Source: JBJXHC01 sp046160825
Lineage (GTDB): Bacteria; Bacteroidota; Ignavibacteria; UBA10030; UBA6906
Assembly (NCBI GenBank): GCA_046160825.1
Contig: JBJXHC010000033.1
Coordinates: 1 to 34,802 of the forward strand
Length of the DNA stretch: 34,802 nucleotides
Reading direction: 5' to 3'
Both the position numbers and the translations under genes were made by a program. How positions within the stretch are numbered: position 1 is the first letter of the stretch; the number at the start of each line of letters is the position of its first letter. A model generated the notes under the pieces. The model was not told the DNA's origin, ran no database searches, and saw only the letters and a program-made list of their open reading frames with translations. Of this stretch, positions 23,443 through 31,787 are shown one piece after another.

Positions 23443-24027
23443 TCAGGAAGCCTGTTCCGGGAACGCCTTTTCTATCCGCCGATCCGGGATGAGCCACATG
23501 ATGGCGACGGAAACGTAGAGGACGCCGGAGATCCATGTGTTTACAAATGCAAACGAGATCGCCGCGGCGTACACGACCACCGAGATTCTGCCTTTCACGT
23601 CACTCCCCACAGCGGTCGCAAGCACGGAGTCACCACCGTGATGCGCTATGAGCAGCTGGCTCAGGATATAATAGGCAATGCCAGCGCACATCAACACAAC
23701 GCCGTAGAGCGCAATCGGCAACGGAGCGAAATGGTTTTCTCCCATCCAGCCGGTAACAAACGGAATCAGCGACAGCCAGAAGAGCAGGTGCATGTTGGCC
23801 CACAAGATGCGGCCGTTGACGCGAGTGCATGCCTGCAACATGTGGTGGTGGTTATTCCAATAGATGCCGAGAAAAATAAAGCTGAGGGTGTAGCTGAGAA
23901 AGACAGGGACAAGAGGAAAGAGATCGGTAAGCTGATCGCCATGCGGCACTTTCAATTCCAAAACCATGATCGTGATGATAATGGCGATCACTCCATCGCT
24001 GAATGCCTCCATCCGGCCTTTGTGCAT
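23443..24027 (-). CDS. TMEM175-family membrane protein (DUF1211)
   Basis: 194 residues from ATG 24027, chosen because GGAG lies six bases upstream. The start RMEAFSDGVIAIIITIMVLEL is the signature first helix of bacterial TMEM175 proteins, with the FSDGV motif that lines the pore. Six hydrophobic segments follow in total (for example LFPLVPVFLSYTLSFIFLGIYW interrupted by NNHHHML, WANMHLLFWLSLIPF, and two near the C-terminus). Bacterial members conduct potassium with low selectivity. The 22801-23421 gene follows after 21 bases, so co-transcription is possible. No ligand-binding domain is fused. Confidence 0.9.
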   Translation of the reverse strand: MHKGRMEAFSDGVIAIIITIMVLELKVPHGDQLTDLFPLVPVFLSYTLSFIFLGIYWNNHHHMLQACTRVNGRILWANMHLLFWLSLIPFVTGWMGENHFAPLPIALYGVVLMCAGIAYYILSQLLIAHHGGDSVLATAVGSDVKGRISVVVYAAAISFAFVNTWISGVLYVSVAIMWLIPDRRIEKAFPEQAS

Positions 24028-24153
24028 GACCATCTCCGATTGAAAACCTGTGTGAGTTTCTGTAAAACCTGCGCTCAATGTACTTCAAAAACTCACGCCA
24101 ATCAACAGGAACAAAAAGCCTCGCGAAAGAAGTCATACATTAAAGGATTTTCT

Positions 24154-24183
24154 TGTAGGGACGTTTAATTAAACGTCCCTACA
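24154..24183. repeat. 30-base perfect palindrome
   Basis: A 15-base arm, TGTAGGGACGTTTAA, is followed at once by its exact reverse complement. It lies two bases after the ada stop codon and about 125 bases before TMEM175. There is no T-tract, so it is not a standard terminator. Such palindromes with TGTAGGG ends tend to be dispersed repeats. Confidence 0.8.
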
Positions 24184-24185
24184 GG

Positions 24186-25229
24186 TTATTTGCGCTGTTC
24201 TATCTCCAGCAGCTTCTGCTTTCGCCACAAACCACCACCGTAGCCTCCAAGCGCGCCGTTCTTGTTGACCACTCGGTGACAAGGAACGACAATGGCGATC
24301 CGGTTCAACCCGTTGGCGTGGCCCACCGCTCGCTGGGATTTGTCCGAGCCAATACGTTTCGCAACATCTTCATACGAAGCCGTCTTGCCGTATGGAATCC
24401 TGAGCAGTTCCTTCCATACTCTCTGCTGGAATTCAGATCCGGGTGCAACGGTCTTGACCGAGAATTTCTTCAGCCCACCGGCAAAGTACGCGACAAGCTC
24501 GCTGCGCAGTGTTCTTATGAACTCATTTTCGCCCGGCACAATCGCACATTTGAAGTGCTTGCGTAGCGTTGCAAACTGCGCATCCAGCATACGGCGGTCG
24601 GTGAATTCCAGCAGACAAATTCCTTCCGAAGTCGCGCCGGCAACCAATGCCCCCAACGGACTCTCGATCCACGCCGTCACGATGCAATCGCTATCACGAC
24701 TTCTTCCCGGCGCATCGCCGAACGTGCGCACAAACGCATCACGAAACCCGCTGTGCGAATTGAAACCATACCCAAGTGCCACATCATCAAGATCATCGCC
24801 TCGCCTAATTTGCTCAAGCGACTTGCCGAGTCTGCGGCCGCGGCAATACGCCTGGAACGTCATGCCGTATGCTTTCATGAAATAACGGCGGGCACGCGAC
24901 GGGTCAACTTTTATCGAGCGAAGAAATGCGTCCGAATACCGCGCAGAAGGGTCGTGTTCAACATGCGCAAGCAACCCTTGCACCCACTCCGGTGGTGCGC
25001 CAGGAGTTTCCAACGGACGACACCGCTTGCATGGTCGGTAGCCTGCAAAGATCGCCTCCTTTGTTGTTGCGTAATACTCCACGTTGCGTGGGTCGGGCTT
25101 GCGCGCCGGACACGATGGCCGGCAGAAGATTCCCGTTGTACGGACTGCGAGAAGGAAAACACCATCATACGACGTGTCGCGCTTCTGATACGCTTTCCGC
25201 ATTTCTGTTGGTGGTGGAAGAGTTGTCAT
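24186..25229 (-). CDS. ada: Ada: alkylated-DNA methyltransferase and transcriptional regulator
   Basis: 347 residues from ATG 25229; ATG 25244 and 25202 are possible alternatives because none has a good Shine-Dalgarno. The three Ada modules are in order. First is the zinc domain, with FCRPSCPARKP and CKRC giving the four cysteines, one of which accepts methyl from phosphotriesters. Then comes an AraC-type HTH (RARRYFMKAYGMTFQAYCR, GFNSHSGFRDAFVRTFG). Last is the O6-methylguanine methyltransferase domain with RAVGHANGLNRIAIVVPCHRVV, where the Cys of PCHR takes the methyl group. It repairs alkylation damage and, once methylated, activates repair genes. No alkA or alkB is adjacent. The length is close to the 354 residues of the Escherichia coli protein. 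Confidence 0.95.
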   Translation of the reverse strand: MTTLPPPTEMRKAYQKRDTSYDGVFLLAVRTTGIFCRPSCPARKPDPRNVEYYATTKEAIFAGYRPCKRCRPLETPGAPPEWVQGLLAHVEHDPSARYSDAFLRSIKVDPSRARRYFMKAYGMTFQAYCRGRRLGKSLEQIRRGDDLDDVALGYGFNSHSGFRDAFVRTFGDAPGRSRDSDCIVTAWIESPLGALVAGATSEGICLLEFTDRRMLDAQFATLRKHFKCAIVPGENEFIRTLRSELVAYFAGGLKKFSVKTVAPGSEFQQRVWKELLRIPYGKTASYEDVAKRIGSDKSQRAVGHANGLNRIAIVVPCHRVVNKNGALGGYGGGLWRKQKLLEIEQRK

Positions 25230-25390
25230 AACGAGGTCCCGCATTGGAAGTGGATAAAAATAACTGGCTCCATGATACGAAGCTTGTCGTTTCTCCTCCA
25301 CCGAAAAATGAACATGGAAGTGCGTGCTAATATAGCGCGAAAAGGATAAAGGTGGTAGGTCGTTGGTGAGTGGAGCAAGACCGTATGTTT

Positions 25391-25450
25391 GGAATTTAGG
25401 ATTTGGGATTTCGTATTTGTCTGTGATTTGGTATTTGTGATTTAAGAATT
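25391..25450. repeat. Degenerate AT-rich GATTTG/TATTTG repeats
   Basis: Irregular repeats of GATTTGG, GATTTCG, TATTTGTC, TATTTGTG spaced about every 8-11 bases, between the divergent ada and Rieske genes. They may merely be low-complexity sequence. No firm promoter is seen. Confidence 0.4.
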
Positions 25451-25510
25451 GGCCTGTTGCAATTCCACCACGTTGTGGCTATCATGTTCCACCACTTCAG
25501 AATAATCCCG

Positions 25511-26611
25511 ATGAAAAACGTACCAACCCAACTCCCGGACTTCTCGGAAGAACTGCTTGCCAGTGAGCCACTCGAACGCGCTCAGACAATCCCTTCCACA
25601 TGGTACACCGCACCGGAGTATTTTGAATTTGAAAAGGAATGCATCTTCAGCCGCTCATGGCAAAACGTAGGACATGTCAGTCAAGTGGCAAAGGCGGGCG
25701 ACCATATTATTGCAACCGTTGCCGACAACCCGGTGATCGTTGTACGCGGGAAAGACAACGTGTTACGTGCGTTCTATAACGTTTGCAGGCATCGGGGAGG
25801 ACCGCTTGCGACATGCAACGGCAATACCGAGCATGTTCTTCAGTGTCACTATCACGGTTGGACGTATTTCTTTGATGGACAATTGCGCGGTGTGCCGGAT
25901 TGGGATCGCGTGGAATTATTCGACAAGAAAGATTATGGACTGGTTCCGATTCGACTGGAATGTTGGGAGGGTCTGATCTTCGTCAACCTTGCGGCTTCGC
26001 CCGAACCGCTGCTCAAGTCCTTTGGCGGTATCGTTGAACGCATTGCACCGATGAATCTCGGTGCCATGAAGTTTCATCGGCGCATCACATACGACGTGCA
26101 GTGCAACTGGAAAGTCTACGCCGATAATTATCTTGAGGGCTACCACCTGCCAATCGTTCATCCGGAGTTATCAAAAATGTTGGACTACCGGCAATATGTG
26201 ACAGAAGTGTTCGAACGCTACTCATTGCAGCATAGTCCATTCAGCGGCAAAGAGAACCTCTATACTTCGGGCGATGGAAATGCCTTCTATTATTTTGTCT
26301 TCCCGAACTTCATGCTCAATATTCTTCCGGGCCGACTTCAGACCAACATCATTCTTCCGGTCTCGCACAACAAGACTACCATCGTCTTTGATTATTATTA
26401 TGACGATGTCACTTCTTCTGAAGCGATCAGCAAAGCAGAAGGTGACATCGCATACAGTGACAAGATCCAGGAAGAGGACAGGGAAATTTGTGAACATGTC
26501 CAGCGTGGATTAATGTCAAAGGCATACCACCGGGGTCGCTTCTCAGTGAAGCGGGAAGCCGGGGTACATCATTTCCAGAATCTCCTCAAAGAAGCGTACA
26601 GGAACGCGTGA
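25511..26611 (+). CDS. Rieske non-heme iron oxygenase, alpha subunit
   Basis: 366 residues from ATG 25511; ATG 25484 and an earlier start are in frame but add no conserved sequence. The Rieske [2Fe-2S] ligands are C92-x-H94 (VCRHRGG) and C112-x2-H115 (CHYHGW). The mononuclear iron site is in NWKVYADNYLEGYHLPIVHP, with H212 and H217, and the acidic third ligand probably in the EEDREIC segment near the end. It hydroxylates or demethylates an organic substrate using electrons from a separate reductase, which is not encoded here. The YHLPIVHP type is found in ring-hydroxylating dioxygenases and in choline or glycine-betaine monooxygenases. Its stop overlaps the GTG start of the amino-acid permease gene (GTGA), so a small amine or amino-acid-like substrate is plausible. 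Confidence 0.92.
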   Translation: MKNVPTQLPDFSEELLASEPLERAQTIPSTWYTAPEYFEFEKECIFSRSWQNVGHVSQVAKAGDHIIATVADNPVIVVRGKDNVLRAFYNVCRHRGGPLATCNGNTEHVLQCHYHGWTYFFDGQLRGVPDWDRVELFDKKDYGLVPIRLECWEGLIFVNLAASPEPLLKSFGGIVERIAPMNLGAMKFHRRITYDVQCNWKVYADNYLEGYHLPIVHPELSKMLDYRQYVTEVFERYSLQHSPFSGKENLYTSGDGNAFYYFVFPNFMLNILPGRLQTNIILPVSHNKTTIVFDYYYDDVTSSEAISKAEGDIAYSDKIQEEDREICEHVQRGLMSKAYHRGRFSVKREAGVHHFQNLLKEAYRNA

Positions 26612-27945
26612 ATCACTCTTCACACGATACCGCGCCCAACGAACTCCGCCGTGAACTGACTCTCCTCGACTCGACGATGGTCAATGTCGGGACAATGATT
26701 GGTTCCGGCATCTTCCTCGTACCTGCAACAATTGCGTTGTACCTCAACTCCTCGGGACTCATTCTGCTGGTGTGGGTGTTCGGCGGAATTGTCAGTTTGC
26801 TCGGGGCACTCTCAATTGCGGAACTTGGTGCGGCGATGCCGCGTGCTGGCGGTATCTATGTCTACCTGCGTGAAGCGTATGGCCCGATCTGGGGATTCCT
26901 CTATGGCTGGACTGCCTTTGCTGTCACGAACACGGCTTCGATTGCAGCCATTGCCGTTGGATTCGCGACGTACCTCGGTTACTTCGTACCACTCGATGCA
27001 ACAAGCACCACAGTAGTCGCCGTTGTCTCAATAGTCGGCCTGACCGCCTTGAATTGTCTCGGACTAAAGCTCGGCGCATGGATTCAGAATATCTTCACAA
27101 TCTCAAAACTGGGAGCCTTCGTCGCGCTTCTCGTGTGCAGTCTGATTTTGCCGGGAGGATCGACGGGGAATTTTCTCCCCTTCCTTCCTACAGAACCATT
27201 CACCAATATGTTTGGCGCGTTTGGCCTGGCGCTCGTTGCAGTGTTGTGGTCGTATGATGGATGGATTGAAGTAACATTTGTTGCAGGTGAAGTCCAGAAC
27301 CCGGCGCGCAACGTGCCGCGGTCGATTATTTATTCAACTGCCATCGTCATCCTCGTCTATGCAGCAGTCAATGTTGTGTATCTCTACATTCTCTCGCCAC
27401 AGACGATGGCTGCATCGACGCTCGTAGCATCCGACGCTGCTACGGTGCTCATGGGTTCACTCGGGGCCGGAGTCATCGCGGCTGCCGTGATGACATCGAC
27501 ACTCGGGACGAACAACGGCATTGTATTCACTGCGGCAAGGATTCCGTATGCAATGGCGCGGGAGGGAGAATTCTTCGCGAGTCTCGGGGCAGTTCATCCA
27601 AAGTTCAGGACTCCGCATATTGCTCTCATCGTTCAAGGAATTTGGGCCTGCCTGCTTACACTCACTGGAACGTACAATCAACTGATTACGTATATCATCT
27701 TTGCGTCTTTTGTATTTTACGGGCTTGCCGCAGGAGCCGTGGTGGTATTGCGGAAGAAACAGCCGACAATGGACCGTCCCTATAAAACCTGGGGTTACCC
27801 GATCACACCGTTGCTATTTGTGGCGTTTGCGGCATGGCTTGTCATCAATACGATCATTGAAGCGCCCCGCGATGCGCTGATAGGGGCCGGAATCATGCTT
27901 CTTGGTCTCCCGACGTATTTTTCTCTGAAGAGAAGGAAGGCTTGA
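26608..27945 (+). CDS. APC-family amino acid permease
   Basis: 445 residues starting with GTG at 26608, in a GTGA overlap with the Rieske gene stop; an AGGA Shine-Dalgarno precedes it. It has about twelve membrane helices. Helix 1 carries the unwound GSGIFLVPATI motif of APC transporters, and further conserved segments are AELGAAMPRAGGIYVYLREAYG and YDGWIEVTFVAGEVQNPARNVPRSI. It resembles the LAT/basic amino acid exchanger branch, importing or exchanging amino acids or polyamines across the inner membrane. Coupling with the oxygenase suggests it takes up that enzyme's substrate or exports its product. The exact substrate cannot be read from the sequence. Confidence 0.93.
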   Translation: MNHSSHDTAPNELRRELTLLDSTMVNVGTMIGSGIFLVPATIALYLNSSGLILLVWVFGGIVSLLGALSIAELGAAMPRAGGIYVYLREAYGPIWGFLYGWTAFAVTNTASIAAIAVGFATYLGYFVPLDATSTTVVAVVSIVGLTALNCLGLKLGAWIQNIFTISKLGAFVALLVCSLILPGGSTGNFLPFLPTEPFTNMFGAFGLALVAVLWSYDGWIEVTFVAGEVQNPARNVPRSIIYSTAIVILVYAAVNVVYLYILSPQTMAASTLVASDAATVLMGSLGAGVIAAAVMTSTLGTNNGIVFTAARIPYAMAREGEFFASLGAVHPKFRTPHIALIVQGIWACLLTLTGTYNQLITYIIFASFVFYGLAAGAVVVLRKKQPTMDRPYKTWGYPITPLLFVAFAAWLVINTIIEAPRDALIGAGIMLLGLPTYFSLKRRKA

Positions 27946-28012
27946 TTCTCAATCAAAATCCTGCGTAATTATCTATAGAACAATTCACCAACACTGAATC
28001 AGCGAGGTACTT

Positions 28013-28156
28013 ATGAAACGCAACGTCGTCCTTGTAGCATTAGGCATGGCCATCTTCCTGACAGCATTTGCATTCTCCGGCACCGATAGCTCAACCACTA
28101 AAGCCGAGAAGACAGAGAAACACAGTTGCTGCGGATCTGAAGCCGAGTGCGAATAA
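28013..28156 (+). CDS. Tiny secreted cysteine-rich peptide
   Basis: 47 residues, with a GAGG Shine-Dalgarno five bases before ATG 28013 and a strong terminator 27 bases after the stop, so it is very likely a real gene. The first 22 residues (MKRNVVLVALGMAIFLTAFA) form a signal peptide or single membrane helix. The rest is a charged Lys/Glu segment ending HSCCGSEAECE. The CC-x5-C cluster with a nearby His and acidic residues could bind a metal such as zinc or copper. It follows the permease after 67 bases and may be co-transcribed. I recognise no family. It was easy to miss because of its length. Confidence 0.7.
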   Translation: MKRNVVLVALGMAIFLTAFAFSGTDSSTTKAEKTEKHSCCGSEAECE

Positions 28157-28182
28157 GCAATCTTGAATTGTAGAAACAGTAA

Positions 28183-28206
28183 GGGCTCCAACAGGAGCCC
28201 TTTTTT
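28183..28206 (+). terminator. Rho-independent terminator
   Basis: GGGCTCC-AACA-GGAGCCC followed by TTTTTT, a textbook terminator for the small cysteine-rich gene and perhaps the oxygenase/permease operon before it. Confidence 0.95.
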
Positions 28207-28235
28207 ATTTTCTGTGCAAACTATTCTGAAAGCGT

Positions 28236-28613
28236 TCATCCCTTACCTCTTCTCACTTTGCCCCGGCTTGTCTTCCACGCTTTCCAGCCTCCAGCCACTG
28301 AGAGTACGTTCTTGTATCCCATTTTCTTGAGATTATCAGCAGCAAGGGCTGATCGAAATCCGCCGCCACAGTACAGCACTATCTCGGTTTTCTTGTCCGG
28401 GACTTTGTGTTCGATGTCGCGCTCGATAATTCCCTTGCTGAGATGAATCGCTCCGGCGGCATGGGCTTCGTTCCATTCATGCTCTTCACGAACGTCGATC
28501 AACACGAATTCATCGCTTCGTGAGAGTCTGGTCCTCACATCGGCAACCGTCACTTCTTTCACGCGTTTCTTTGCTGACGTAACAAGTTTGAGAAAGCCAG
28601 GAGTGTGTTTCAT
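28236..28613 (-). CDS. Rhodanese-domain protein
   Basis: 125 residues, a single rhodanese domain. DVRTRLSRSDEFVLIDVREEHEWNEAHAAGA gives the typical start and the CH2A motif, and the active-site Cys is in LYCGGGFRSALAADNL. The C-terminus is strongly basic (GKVRRGKG). Such single-domain proteins carry sulfur as a persulfide in the cytoplasm. A GGAAG Shine-Dalgarno precedes ATG 28613. It follows apaG by 11 bases in the same direction, so the two are probably one transcript. Its sulfur donor and acceptor are not evident from the neighbours. Confidence 0.92.
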   Translation of the reverse strand: MKHTPGFLKLVTSAKKRVKEVTVADVRTRLSRSDEFVLIDVREEHEWNEAHAAGAIHLSKGIIERDIEHKVPDKKTEIVLYCGGGFRSALAADNLKKMGYKNVLSVAGGWKAWKTSRGKVRRGKG

Positions 28614-28624
28614 ATGACTTCCAA

Positions 28625-29008
28625 TTAGTTTGCTGATGCCCGAAGATGAAAACGGGGAATGTTTGCCTTAAACCGTTCGCCACTCTCCCACCGCATCAGG
28701 TATGTGCCGACCATGCTTCCTTCAAACGTCCCAAGGATGCAGAAACTGTTGTACTCATGTGCTTTGCCCGGTGCAATGACCGGTTGTTGACCCACAACCC
28801 CCTCGCCCTCCACTTCCTTGACAACTTCATTGGAATCGTGAATATACCAGTGCCGTCGGAGCAACTGCACATTCTCAACGCCGTGGTTTTCTATCCGGAC
28901 AAAATAAGCGAAGGCGAATTTTTTCGTCATCGGATCCGATTGACCGTCAAGGTACATCGGGCTGACACTGATGGTGACATTTTCCGTTGTTTCAACATAT
29001 GCGTGCAT
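28625..29008 (-). CDS. apaG: ApaG domain protein
   Basis: 127 residues, the usual length. It has the fibronectin-III-like ApaG fold with VTISVSPMYLDGQSDP, FAYFVRIENHG, LLRRHWYIHDSNEVVKEVEGEGVVG and the loop ending GSMVGTYLM. ApaG has been tied to cobalt/magnesium resistance in enterobacteria, but its molecular role is uncertain. An AGGGGG Shine-Dalgarno precedes ATG 29008. It lies 34 bases after the glycosyltransferase gene and 11 bases before the rhodanese gene, on the same strand. Confidence 0.95.
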   Translation of the reverse strand: MHAYVETTENVTISVSPMYLDGQSDPMTKKFAFAYFVRIENHGVENVQLLRRHWYIHDSNEVVKEVEGEGVVGQQPVIAPGKAHEYNSFCILGTFEGSMVGTYLMRWESGERFKANIPRFHLRASAN

Positions 29009-29042
29009 CCATTTCCCCCTGACAATTAAAATATTATGGTAA

Positions 29043-29915
29043 CTACCGGCTCAGCATTCTCCAGATGAGTCCGAGGCCGCGTGCAGCACGGTAGAGATAC
29101 GCAACCCACCAGACACCAAGGACGCGACTTGAGAGAGCCGGATTTTTTGCTGCGATTTTTTCCTGCACCGGCGCCATACGCGGAGGAAGTAGAGAGCGTA
29201 TTGCTTCGATCATGATCCCGCCAACCGGTTTCCCTTGTTGCATGGCAAGCTCGAAATGCCCTGTACCCAACCGGAAAGCTTTGCGCAACAGTTCTCCAAG
29301 CCTGCGCGTTGGGTGTTTGACGACGGCATCCGGAGTGTAAACGATCTTGAACCCGCTCGATGTGGTTTTGGTTGTCCAGAGCATGTCGCCACCCGAGCGC
29401 ACGTCTTCACGGAACAACCCGACACTCTTAAACACCGGGGCTTTCACAAACAGGTTCGCCGTCGCTGCACCGGAGAACTTGTTCACGAGGTCATCGTTCT
29501 GCATGTGTTGTAATGAATCGAATAATTCTGCCGCCGTGCCGCGTTCCGTCGAATAAAAAAACTCGATCTTACCTGCAGCAAGGTCGGCCATTTCCAGTGC
29601 ACGTACTCCCTCCTTTACCCACGATGGCGTTACTCGACAATCCGAATCGGTAAACGCCAGCACTTCACCTTTTGCTTTCACCACCGCCCGGTTCCTCGCG
29701 GCATAGGAGCTTTGAATTTCCTTCTCCTCCAATAACTGCAGAGGATACTCACGGAGAATTTTCACCGTATCATCCGTCGAACCGTTGTCCACAACAATGA
29801 TTTCCAGACGGTCCTTGGGGTAATCAATCTTCAACAGCGATTCGACGAGATGGCGGATATCCGCTTTTGCATTGTAGGCAGGCGCTATCACAGAAACAAA
29901 AGGAATCGCATCCAT
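29043..29915 (-). CDS. Family 2 glycosyltransferase
   Basis: 290 residues with a GT-A fold. The nucleotide-binding start is VSVIAPAYNAKADI, then EIIVVDNGSTDDTV, and the metal-binding DxD motif is FTDSDCRV. The acceptor side has FREDVRSGGDMLWTTK. The C-terminus (SRVLGVWWVAYLYRAARGLG) is an amphipathic or weak membrane segment. It transfers a sugar to an unknown acceptor, probably for cell-surface polysaccharide or lipid. One base separates its ATG from the stop of the other glycosyltransferase gene (29917-30816), so they act in one operon. The donor sugar cannot be inferred. Confidence 0.92.
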   Translation of the reverse strand: MDAIPFVSVIAPAYNAKADIRHLVESLLKIDYPKDRLEIIVVDNGSTDDTVKILREYPLQLLEEKEIQSSYAARNRAVVKAKGEVLAFTDSDCRVTPSWVKEGVRALEMADLAAGKIEFFYSTERGTAAELFDSLQHMQNDDLVNKFSGAATANLFVKAPVFKSVGLFREDVRSGGDMLWTTKTTSSGFKIVYTPDAVVKHPTRRLGELLRKAFRLGTGHFELAMQQGKPVGGIMIEAIRSLLPPRMAPVQEKIAAKNPALSSRVLGVWWVAYLYRAARGLGLIWRMLSR

Positions 29916-29916
29916 G

Positions 29917-30816
29917 CTATGGGGTACCCGTCGCGAAAGGACGTGTGACGGACGAGGTGAGTTCCTGCATCAATCGCTTGCGCTCCCATCGTACCCAACG
30001 GAGCAGTTGCATGCGGCAGAGGATCTTCTGCGCGGGATTCATTGGCACACGACGGACTGCATTCAGATACTCGGATAGCCAGGTCCAGTGCTGGCGCGAC
30101 GGCGAGTTTTTTTTCTTTGGATCGAACCATGCGGTGCGCTCTTTGAGCCCGGGGTTTGCATTCACTGAAGACTCCGGATGGTCGCGACGGAAGAACAACG
30201 GGTCGGGAAGATGGGCGAATTCTCCATAGAGCGCCAGTTCTGCAAGAAGCACTTTATCGGATGAGGCGAATGCACCAATCAGCGGCGTCCTCTTGAGGAA
30301 CGACGTACGTATCAGCCCGAATACCGCATTGCATTTTCTGTTGCGCGCATTGGAGACGAGGAAATCCTTCAGGCGTTCATTGGGGGTGTTACCATTGGCG
30401 GTAATGTTGTCGTTCGGATCCGTGTCGAGTGCGCGTCCGTTCGCATCGATGACAACGGTGGTGGGATAGCATAACGAGAATGAAAGGTTCGTATCAAGCG
30501 CACCAACACAGCGTTCGAGATATGTCGGTGCAATCGTGTCATCATGAGAGGCCCATTTGAAATACTCACCCCGTGAAAGCTCAAAGACTTTGTTATAATT
30601 CTTCGCGGCGCCAAGGTTCTCAGGATTACGATGGACTGCGATACGGGGGTCTTTGGCTGAGTAGGCATTGCAGATCTCCACCGTTGTGTCGGTTGATGCG
30701 TTATCGCAAATGATCAGCTCAAAGTCCGTGAAGGTCTGCGCGAGAATGGAATCCAGAGCGAACCGGAGGTAACGCTCACCGTTATACACGGGCAATCCCA
30801 GACTCACACGGGGCAT
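29917..30816 (-). CDS. Family 2 glycosyltransferase
   Basis: 299 residues with a GT-A fold: VSLGLPVYNGERYLRFALDSIL, ELIICDNASTDTT, and the DxD-like WASHDDTIAP. It resembles WcaA/rhamnosyl- or galactosyl-transferases of surface polysaccharide clusters. A very basic C-terminus (LRWVRWERKRLMQ) may contact the membrane. ATG 30816 has an AAGGA Shine-Dalgarno. It is the first gene of the pair with 29043-29915, and no polysaccharide exporter genes are near. Acceptor and donor are unknown. Confidence 0.92.
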   Translation of the reverse strand: MPRVSLGLPVYNGERYLRFALDSILAQTFTDFELIICDNASTDTTVEICNAYSAKDPRIAVHRNPENLGAAKNYNKVFELSRGEYFKWASHDDTIAPTYLERCVGALDTNLSFSLCYPTTVVIDANGRALDTDPNDNITANGNTPNERLKDFLVSNARNRKCNAVFGLIRTSFLKRTPLIGAFASSDKVLLAELALYGEFAHLPDPLFFRRDHPESSVNANPGLKERTAWFDPKKKNSPSRQHWTWLSEYLNAVRRVPMNPAQKILCRMQLLRWVRWERKRLMQELTSSVTRPFATGTP

Positions 30817-30903
30817 GCAACATCCTTGATTCTACTGGAAACAGATACGAACAGCGATAAAATACGGAGAACTGTGCGAACGTGCAAATACTGAAAAAAA
30901 GTT

Positions 30904-30975
30904 TGTGGAGTCCATGGAGTTTATGGAGTTTATGGAGTCTGTGGAGTTCGTGGAGTCAATAGAGTTTGTGGAGCC
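30904..30975. repeat. Eight-copy 9-base tandem repeat
   Basis: Eight units of 9 bases with consensus (T/C/A)(A/G)TGGAGT(T/C), for example TGTGGAGTC, CATGGAGTT, TATGGAGTT. The seventh and eighth copies are most diverged. It lies upstream of the glycosyltransferase pair and downstream of the TPR gene, in a gap with no gene. Confidence 0.9.
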
Positions 30976-31040
30976 AGAAAAAATAGAGCCAAGAGTCGGT
31001 TAGGCTATTAGTTGATAGAGCGGGTGGGTTTTGCAGAAGT

Positions 31041-31787
31041 CTAAGGCGAGGCTTCGATTTCGGAAAGAAGGGCATGAATTTTTTCCAATCGGGGTCTGTC
31101 AATCGCGACGCGCACGGGAAGCGTCGCTGCTTTGCGCAACGCCTGCAACGCTTCTTCTTTGCGGCCCCAATCAATGTACAATACACCAAGCTCGTAGCGG
31201 TGGCGCATCACATCGGGCGCGAGGGTGATTGCATGCAGCAATGCAGCTTCAGCTTCTTCGTATCCTCCGTCGGGAATACTACCGACAAACAGCGTTGCAA
31301 GCCGTCGTTCCAGCCAACCCACATTCCCAAGTGCGCGATAGAACGATCCCTTGATGGAATAGGCCGCGTCGTTTTTAGGATCAAGTGCAAGCGCCCGATC
31401 AACATGTTCCAGCAATTCATGGGAGAGCCTGACCTGTTCTCCTGCATTTGCATTGAGCGCAAGATAACCGAGTGCTCCTGCAAGCCACGTATGCGCAACG
31501 GCGTTGGTGCTATCGCCCTGCAGGCATCGACGTCCATACATTTCGGCTTTTCTGAGGAACTCAACTCCCTGTGGCCCCTCTTCCACTTCACCCAGACACA
31601 CATAGACACGCGCAAGGCGCCACAAGATTTCCGGATTGTCCGGCATGGAGGTCAAAGCCGTTTCGTAGAAACTGATTGCTGCGGAATACTCGATTCTGGA
31701 AAATGCCTCGTCGCCGGTGGCGACAGCAGCCGGAAGTTCAACCAGCAGTCCGAACAACATAAACGATAGGAAGGTAGGAATAATCAC
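31041..31787 (-). CDS. TPR protein, probably exported
   Basis: 248 residues from GTG 31787, whose GTGA overlaps the stop of the rsmI-like gene; an open TTG at 31799 is a less likely start. Residues about 2-25 (IIPTFLSFMLFGLLVELPAAVA) are a signal peptide. The rest is tetratricopeptide repeats: YETALTSMPDNPEILWRLARVYVCLGE, then LEHVDRALALDPKNDAAYSIKG, and ALLHAITLAPDVMRHRYELGVLYIDWGRKEEALQAL. The inner segment GWLERRLATLFVGSIPDGGYEEAEAAL resembles the RMDN-like TPR group. TPR proteins bind partner proteins; the partner is unknown. It is the last gene of a tight operon with rsmI, the AI-2E transporter and dut. Confidence 0.85.
   Translation of the reverse strand: MIIPTFLSFMLFGLLVELPAAVATGDEAFSRIEYSAAISFYETALTSMPDNPEILWRLARVYVCLGEVEEGPQGVEFLRKAEMYGRRCLQGDSTNAVAHTWLAGALGYLALNANAGEQVRLSHELLEHVDRALALDPKNDAAYSIKGSFYRALGNVGWLERRLATLFVGSIPDGGYEEAEAALLHAITLAPDVMRHRYELGVLYIDWGRKEEALQALRKAATLPVRVAIDRPRLEKIHALLSEIEASP

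Noticed and set aside
30904..30975. CRISPR array
   Set aside because: The units are 9 bases long and directly adjacent with no spacers.
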